Shown: piece by piece, positions 5,782-9,476 of the stretch
Layout: every line of letters starts with the position of its first letter
How positions within the stretch are numbered: the stretch's first letter is position 1
Notes under the pieces: model-generated
Told to the model about the DNA's origin: nothing
Seen by the model: only the letters and a program-made list of their open reading frames with translations
Database searches by the model: none
Program-made: the position numbers and the translations under genes
From: AWTP1-13 sp035714005
GTDB taxonomy: Bacteria; Pseudomonadota; Alphaproteobacteria; Rhizobiales; Hyphomicrobiaceae
Reading direction: 5' to 3'
DNA: 9,476 nt
NCBI GenBank assembly: GCA_035714005.1
Contig: DASTMQ010000193.1
Location: forward strand, 1-9,476

Positions 5782-7908
5782 CTACGCAGGCATGCGGGCC
5801 ACAAGCTCGCGTAGAGACCCACCGCTCTCGGCCAGCTGCTGCAACAATTCCGAAGGCCGCCAGCGCGCACCGTAGCGCTGGTGCCAGACCGCCACCTGAT
5901 TATAGACCTGACGGGCGCCAATCTGGTCGGCCCAATACATCAAGCCCCCCCGATAGCGCGGAAAGCCGAAGCCATTGAGCCACATCACATCGATGTCGCT
6001 GGCGCGCAGGGCCTTGCCTTCTTGCAGAATCTTGCAGGCTTCGTTGAGCGAAGAAAACAACAGGCGCTGCAGGATCTCCTCGTCCGTGAAGCTTCTTTGC
6101 GTGATGCCGAGCTCGCCAACCACGGTCTTGATGATCGCGTGCACGTCGGCATCGACGATCGGCGTGCGATCGTTGTCCTGGTAGCGATACCAGCCCGCGC
6201 CCGTCTTCTGACCGAGCCGCCCCATTTCCACCAGTCGGTCCGTGATCGGCAAGCCGCGATAGTTGGGATCGACCGCGGCGCGGCGCTTGCGGGTGGCGTA
6301 GCTGATGTCGAGCCCCGACATGTCGTTGACGGCGAAGGGACCCACGGGGTAGCCGAACGCGACCATGACCCGATCGACCTCTTCGGGCAGGGCCCCCTCC
6401 TCGACCATCAGGCCCTGTTCCAAATTGAAGGGGATGCGCGTGCGATTGGCGACGAAGCCGTCGCAATTGCCGGCATAGGCGCTGATCTTGCCGATGTCGC
6501 GTCCAAGCTTCATGGCGGCGGCCAAGGTCTCGGGCGACGTCCTGGCCCCGTGCACCACCTCGAAGGTCTTCATGACGTTGGCCGGCACAAAAAAGTGGGT
6601 CCCGGCCACGGCCTCGGGCCGTTTGGTGACGCTGGCGATCGCATCGATATCCAACGCCGAGGTGTTGGAGAACATCAGGGCACCCGGCTTCATCACCGCG
6701 TCGAGTTGAGCGAATACCTCCTGCTTGACGGGCATTTCCTCGAAGACGGCTTCGATCACCGCATCGCAATCGGCGATCGCCTCGAAGCTGTCGACCGGCT
6801 GCAGCAACGCCAAACGCCGCTCCATTTCCCCCTGCGCGAGGCTGCCGCGCCTGACGCTGGTTTCGTAGTTGGCGCGGATCCGTTGCATGCCCTTGGCCAG
6901 TACCTCGGGCGAAGCATCGACCAGCTTTACGGGCAAGCCGTGGTCGACGAGGCTCATGGCAATGCCGCCGCCCATGGTGCCGGCCCCGACGACGGCGGCC
7001 GTCTTGATCTCGGGAAGCTTGAGGTCTTTGGGCAGGAACGGGATCTTGGCGACCTCACGCTCGGCAAAGAATGCATAGCGCAGGGCCTTTGCCTCCTCGG
7101 AGTTCTCCAGTTCCGCGAACAATTTTCGTTCCGTGGCGATACCCTCGTCGAAGGGTTGGTTCACCGCCGCCTCGACGCAAAGGATGCAATAGTAAGGGGC
7201 TTTTTGCTTGCCCGCCTTGCGGGCGATGGCCTTGCGCGTGGCCTCGAACATACCGGGCTCGGCCTTGGCTTCCTGCAGCCGATCGGTCCTGTCGCGCAGG
7301 CGCGGCAACGGGCGGCTGTCGGCCACGCGCTCGGCCCAGGCGATGGCTTCGGCTCGCAGATCCTTGCCCGCGACGATCTCGTCGATGATGCCGAGCGCTT
7401 TCGCCTCCTCGGCGGGCACGTGCCGGCCCGAAAGGATCATCTCCAGCGCCCGCTTCGGCCCAACGAGCCGCGGCAGCCGCTGCGTGCCGCCGCCGCCCGG
7501 CAGGATGCCGATCAGCACCTCCGGCAGTCCGAGCTTGGCGCTCGGCACGCCGATGCGGTAGTGGCAGGCGAGCGCGTGCTCCAAGCCTCCCCCCAGCGCG
7601 TAGCCGTGGATGGCGGCGACGACCGGCTTGGAGCTGGCATCGAGCACGTCGGGCACCGGGCGCTTGGGCTGCGCGCGTGGCTTGCCGAACTGGCGGATGT
7701 CGGCACCGGCAATGAAGCTGCGGCCGGCGCCGATCATGACCATGGCCTTGACGGTGGGGTCGCTTTCACCCTTTTCCAGGGCTTCGATGATGCCGTCGCG
7801 GACGCCGGGACCCAGCGCGTTGACCGGCGGGTTGTCGATGGTGATGACGCCAATGCTGCCCTCGACGTCAAACCGCACCAAGGGCTTGTCCTCTGCCGCA
7901 TTCGCCAT
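5782..7908 (-). CDS. fused enoyl-CoA hydratase/3-hydroxyacyl-CoA dehydrogenase (FadB/FadJ-like, MFE-1 type)
   Basis: The product has 708 residues, close to FadJ and the peroxisomal bifunctional enzyme. Residues 1-190 are a crotonase domain with the oxyanion-hole segments IAGAD (66-70) and HGYALGGGLE (101-110). The catalytic glutamates are Glu110 and Glu130 (in GLPEVLIG). The Rossmann motif VGAGTMGGG (307-315) begins the NAD-dependent dehydrogenase domain. His438 and Glu450 (THFFVPANVMKTFE) and Asn488 (GFVANR) are the expected catalytic residues. Two C-terminal dehydrogenase domains follow, the last with GFGFPRYRGG (646-655). It hydrates 2-enoyl-CoA and oxidises the resulting 3-hydroxyacyl-CoA in the cytosol. 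ATG at 7908 is preferred over an in-frame TTG at 7941 because GGGAGG sits 9 nt upstream and the crotonase fold starts right after it. It is first in the operon. No thiolase (FadA/FadI) gene accompanies it here, so the final cleavage step is not encoded in view. Confidence 0.95.
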   Translation of the reverse strand: MANAAEDKPLVRFDVEGSIGVITIDNPPVNALGPGVRDGIIEALEKGESDPTVKAMVMIGAGRSFIAGADIRQFGKPRAQPKRPVPDVLDASSKPVVAAIHGYALGGGLEHALACHYRIGVPSAKLGLPEVLIGILPGGGGTQRLPRLVGPKRALEMILSGRHVPAEEAKALGIIDEIVAGKDLRAEAIAWAERVADSRPLPRLRDRTDRLQEAKAEPGMFEATRKAIARKAGKQKAPYYCILCVEAAVNQPFDEGIATERKLFAELENSEEAKALRYAFFAEREVAKIPFLPKDLKLPEIKTAAVVGAGTMGGGIAMSLVDHGLPVKLVDASPEVLAKGMQRIRANYETSVRRGSLAQGEMERRLALLQPVDSFEAIADCDAVIEAVFEEMPVKQEVFAQLDAVMKPGALMFSNTSALDIDAIASVTKRPEAVAGTHFFVPANVMKTFEVVHGARTSPETLAAAMKLGRDIGKISAYAGNCDGFVANRTRIPFNLEQGLMVEEGALPEEVDRVMVAFGYPVGPFAVNDMSGLDISYATRKRRAAVDPNYRGLPITDRLVEMGRLGQKTGAGWYRYQDNDRTPIVDADVHAIIKTVVGELGITQRSFTDEEILQRLLFSSLNEACKILQEGKALRASDIDVMWLNGFGFPRYRGGLMYWADQIGARQVYNQVAVWHQRYGARWRPSELLQQLAESGGSLRELVARMPA

Positions 7909-7917
7909 GGCGCTTTG

Positions 7918-7923
7918 CCTCCC
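7918..7923 (-). promoter_or_regulatory. ribosome-binding site that sets the fused hydratase/dehydrogenase start
   Basis: GGGAGG on the minus strand lies 9 nt before the ATG at 7908. It supports this start over the in-frame TTG at 7941, which has no comparable purine run before it. Confidence 0.6.
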
Positions 7924-7969
7924 ACGGTTCGACCTTCGCAAGGGTCAGTTTGTTGCGCACATTTGCGGC

Positions 7970-8016
7970 GCGCAAGATGGCGAAGCGCAAGATGGGATGG
8001 CGAGGCGCAAGATGGG
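7970..8016. repeat. short tandem repeat, GCGCAAGATGG x3
   Basis: GCGCAAGATGG occurs at 7970-7980, 7985-7995 and 8005-8015. The last two copies lie in adjacent 20-bp units (7977-7996 and 7997-8016) that differ at one base (GCGAAGCG versus GCGAGGCG). The copies start 62, 77 and 97 bp upstream of the operon's first ATG, where a repeated protein-binding site or an untranslated leader could be. No known repeat family is recognised. Confidence 0.7.
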
Positions 8017-8023
8017 TCACGGG

Positions 8024-8056
8024 CCCTGGGCGCCCTATGCGCGCCCTGGGCGCCCT
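8024..8056. repeat. direct repeat CCCTGGGCGCCCT x2, 20-bp spacing
   Basis: The 13-mer CCCTGGGCGCCCT is found at 8024-8036 and 8044-8056. The copies are spaced 20 bp apart, the same period as the units just to the left although the sequence differs. Each copy contains the 6-bp palindrome GGCGCC. Confidence 0.7.
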
Positions 8057-8072
8057 GGCGCGAGCCCCGGTC

Positions 8073-8095
8073 GCCAAGCCCGGCGCGGCCAAGCC
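8073..8095. repeat. direct repeat GCCAAGCC x2, 15-bp spacing
   Basis: GCCAAGCC occurs at 8073-8080 and 8088-8095. The sequence after each copy is also similar (CGGCGCG and GGGTGCA), giving an imperfect 15-bp unit. It extends the repetitive character of this intergenic stretch. Confidence 0.5.
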
Positions 8096-8132
8096 GGGTG
8101 CAGCCGGCAAACCGACCTCGAGCTTGCGCCGG

Positions 8133-8151
8133 CGCCAGCCCCGAGCTGGCG
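8133..8151. other. GC-rich hairpin
   Basis: CGCCAGC (8133-8139) and GCTGGCG (8145-8151) form a perfect 7-bp stem with the 5-nt loop CCCGA. It lies between the two divergent genes and has no following U-tract, so a terminator role is not supported. It could be an RNA leader structure or chance. Confidence 0.3.
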
Positions 8152-8186
8152 GGCTTCGAGCGCAACGGAGTAGCCTCCGAGGCCAT

Positions 8187-8200
8187 CCCCAATTTTGGGG
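8187..8200. promoter_or_regulatory. palindrome CCCCAATTTTGGGG, possible operator
   Basis: The arms CCCCAA and TTGGGG are perfect inverted repeats around TT. The site lies at the border between the GC-rich repeats and the AT-richer patch, 279 bp upstream of the operon's first ATG and 227 bp before the barrel gene. Its symmetry fits a dimeric regulator site, but no known consensus is recognised. Confidence 0.3.
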
Positions 8201-8239
8201 AGGGCGTAGTTACCTTTTAATCTGCACGCGCACAGTCAC

Positions 8240-8252
8240 TGATCTGAGATCA
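8240..8252. promoter_or_regulatory. palindrome TGATCTGAGATCA, possible operator
   Basis: TGATCT and AGATCA are perfect 6-bp arms around a central G. The site is inside the most AT-rich stretch of the intergenic region and is followed at once by CTAAATATTTTT. This is a plausible place for a promoter and a repressor site, but no regulator gene is in the window to match it. Confidence 0.35.
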
Positions 8253-8426
8253 CTAAATATTTTTGGTCTCTGGTGGAGCGGGTCAACCGACCTTCCCAAC
8301 GGGCGCATAGGTTGCCCTCGCGCAACAGTCAGCGTGTCAACCATCCGTCCGCGGTATGCCGTGCTTCGGCAATGCCCCAGCCTACGCTAGCCTAGGGCCG
8401 GGTGGTTCAGCGTTGCGGAGCGTACA

Positions 8427-9476
8427 ATGCGGTGCGTGCGGGGGATTGGCTGGGATCGACTGCTGTTGCGAGCGATCCCGATTGCTCTTATCGGCAGCAG
8501 CGGTCTTTGGCTTGCGAGCGAGGCTGTGGCGCAGAGCCTCACCGGGGGACCGCTCAACGCGGCCACGGGTCGGTCGCAGGCCGATGCCGTAAGCCAGAAC
8601 GAAAAAGAGCTGATCGATCGCGAGGTCCTCGGTGGGGGCGCTCCGGGTCGGGGTGGTAGCTCGGGCGCCGCCGCTTCAGCACTCGGCACGTTTACGAGTG
8701 GAAGATTGCGCAGCTCCGATCATGACGCGCTGCGGTCGCAGCCGCCCGCCGATCAAGCCTTCTCCTTTGACACCACCGAAACCTCTGCCTTCGCTAACGT
8801 CGTCGTCAGCGTGCCCGGCACGGTACTCGGTGGGCAAATGAAGGTGAGCGGCTTTGTCGGCCACAACGAGGTCTCGCTCGATCTCAAGTCCAACGCCCTG
8901 TCCATTCTCGAACCAAACCAGTCGGGCAGCGCCGAAAATCAGTCGATCATGGTCGGCGGCACCGCGCTTTGGTCCCTCCGCAACAGCTATGCGCTGGCAA
9001 CGCTGGTCGGCACCTGGGGGCAGAGCACCTTGCACGACAGCGTCGATGATTGCGGCTACCAACCGCCTCACCCCACCGGCTGCAACCACAATCGCTACAG
9101 CTTCGGCACGGCTGGGTTCATCGGCACTTTGACGGCGGGGCAGATCTTCGATCTGGGCGGTGCAGCCGGACCGAAGCTCGATCTACGTGGATCCGTTGGC
9201 TATGTGCACAATAGCGGCGAGCGCTTCAAGAACGTGTTCGGCAATGAGCAAAAGTACACCTACGCGACCTGGACCGGCAGCGCCGCCGCGACGCTCTTTA
9301 GCAATATGGCGCTGGCAGACGGCGCCTTGCTGCGGCCCTACATCCAGGGCTACGTCCGGCAAGAGTGGGGCTACCGCAGCGGCTTCGATGCCGTGATTGA
9401 TGGCACCTCTGAGACCAACCGCCTGGATCAAGATCACTTGTATGGCGGGGTCGACGTCGGCGTGACCTACACCCAG
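8427..9476 (+). CDS. probable autotransporter-type outer-membrane beta-barrel protein (3' end cut off)
   Basis: The frame is open from ATG 8427 to the window end, 350 codons without a stop. An in-frame TAG at 8388 bounds it upstream, and GGAG lies 6 nt before the ATG. Residues 11-35 form a signal peptide with a hydrophobic core and a likely AVA-QS cleavage site. A low-complexity Gly/Ser/Ala-rich linker follows (about 66-92). From about residue 120 the protein shows alternating polar/apolar strands, for example LDLRGSVGYVHN, ATWTGSAAATLF and RPYIQGYVRQEWGY. This resembles autotransporter-type barrels that have no large passenger domain. Cys209 and Cys219 bracket a short loop (YQPPHPTG between them) that could be disulfide-closed outside the membrane. 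The assignment rests on signal peptide and strand pattern, not on a catalytic motif. It is transcribed away from the catabolic operon. It might be a porin-like or surface protein. Confidence 0.75.
   Translation, partial: MRCVRGIGWDRLLLRAIPIALIGSSGLWLASEAVAQSLTGGPLNAATGRSQADAVSQNEKELIDREVLGGGAPGRGGSSGAAASALGTFTSGRLRSSDHDALRSQPPADQAFSFDTTETSAFANVVVSVPGTVLGGQMKVSGFVGHNEVSLDLKSNALSILEPNQSGSAENQSIMVGGTALWSLRNSYALATLVGTWGQSTLHDSVDDCGYQPPHPTGCNHNRYSFGTAGFIGTLTAGQIFDLGGAAGPKLDLRGSVGYVHNSGERFKNVFGNEQKYTYATWTGSAAATLFSNMALADGALLRPYIQGYVRQEWGYRSGFDAVIDGTSETNRLDQDHLYGGVDVGVTYTQ

Larger units (their letters stand above)
7909..8426. other. divergent intergenic region, likely holding both promoters
   Basis: These 518 bp separate the start of the minus-strand operon from the start of the plus-strand barrel gene, so both promoters and any operator should lie here. 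The left two thirds (about 7960-8160) is very GC-rich and built of short repeats. The right part has an AT-richer patch (about 8204-8275) with palindromes. I see no convincing -35/-10 pair, no tRNA and no gene. A short basic open frame on the plus strand (ATG 7977) has no ribosome-binding site and looks like a by-product of the repeats. Confidence 0.6.

Noticed and set aside
7868..8110. Minus-strand open frame of 80 codons just upstream of the fused hydratase/dehydrogenase
   Set aside because: It overlaps the well-supported start of that gene by 41 bp in another frame, has low-complexity repeat-derived sequence, and shows no recognisable domain.
5881..8220. Very long plus-strand open frame (779 codons) opposite the fused hydratase/dehydrogenase
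   Set aside because: It is antisense to a gene with complete catalytic motifs. High GC codon bias commonly keeps the opposite frame open, and its His/Gly/Asp/Arg-rich translation shows no domain.
8281..8342. Repeated GTCAACC (8282-8288 and 8336-8342) and the small hairpins GGTC-AACC-GACC and GTTGC...GCAAC
   Set aside because: Arms of 4-5 bp and a 7-mer repeated twice are expected by chance; no tRNA-like cloverleaf or attachment-site duplication could be built from them.
7950..8390. Plus-strand open frame of about 146 codons, basic and rich in Ala/Lys/Pro/Arg
   Set aside because: It begins at a TTG (first ATG at 7977) with no ribosome-binding site. Its composition is explained by the GC-rich repeats, and it covers the region where the divergent promoters should be.
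1..9476. CRISPR arrays, insertion sequences, integrases, tRNA or rRNA genes
   Set aside because: None seen: no regular repeat-spacer pattern, no transposase motifs, and no RNA gene signature on either strand.

Overview
The window is a GC-rich bacterial sequence with tightly packed genes. It suggests a proteobacterium, most likely an alphaproteobacterium of the Hyphomicrobiales/Rhodospirillales kind. The reasons are an orphan TctC/Bug-type solute-binding protein, a large fused enoyl-CoA hydratase/3-hydroxyacyl-CoA dehydrogenase, paired acyl-CoA dehydrogenases and an autotransporter-type outer-membrane barrel. The taxon is inferred from gene style only; no rRNA, tRNA or other marker gene is present.

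Layout, left to right. Bases 3-569 (+) hold the 3' part of a DsbA-fold 2-hydroxychromene-2-carboxylate isomerase-like gene, cut by the window edge. It converges on a five-gene block that fills 602-7908 on the minus strand. In transcription order the block is: fused hydratase/dehydrogenase (7908-5782), short acyl-CoA dehydrogenase (5750-4635), long acyl-CoA dehydrogenase (4623-3388), secreted tripartite-tricarboxylate-transporter-type binding protein (3337-2333), and a thiamine-diphosphate enzyme of the benzoylformate decarboxylase/acetolactate synthase superfamily (2314-602). Gaps are 31, 11, 50 and 18 bp, so this is very probably one operon. A 518-bp divergent intergenic region (7909-8426) follows. 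It carries short GC-rich tandem repeats, then an AT-richer patch with two small palindromes. From 8427 to the right edge a plus-strand gene with a signal peptide encodes a probable outer-membrane beta-barrel protein; it runs off the window.

Function. The binding protein would capture an organic acid in the periplasm. The two dehydrogenases and the fused hydratase/dehydrogenase would carry its CoA ester through oxidation, hydration and a second oxidation. The thiamine enzyme would cleave or form a 2-oxo- or 2-hydroxy-acid type C-C bond. No acyl-CoA ligase, thiolase or transporter membrane subunit is visible, so the substrate stays unknown. The most distinctive signal is that the two dehydrogenases have complementary, half-missing FAD-binding motifs. 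This points to an obligate hetero-oligomer like the alpha2-beta2 dehydrogenases of actinobacterial steroid side-chain degradation.
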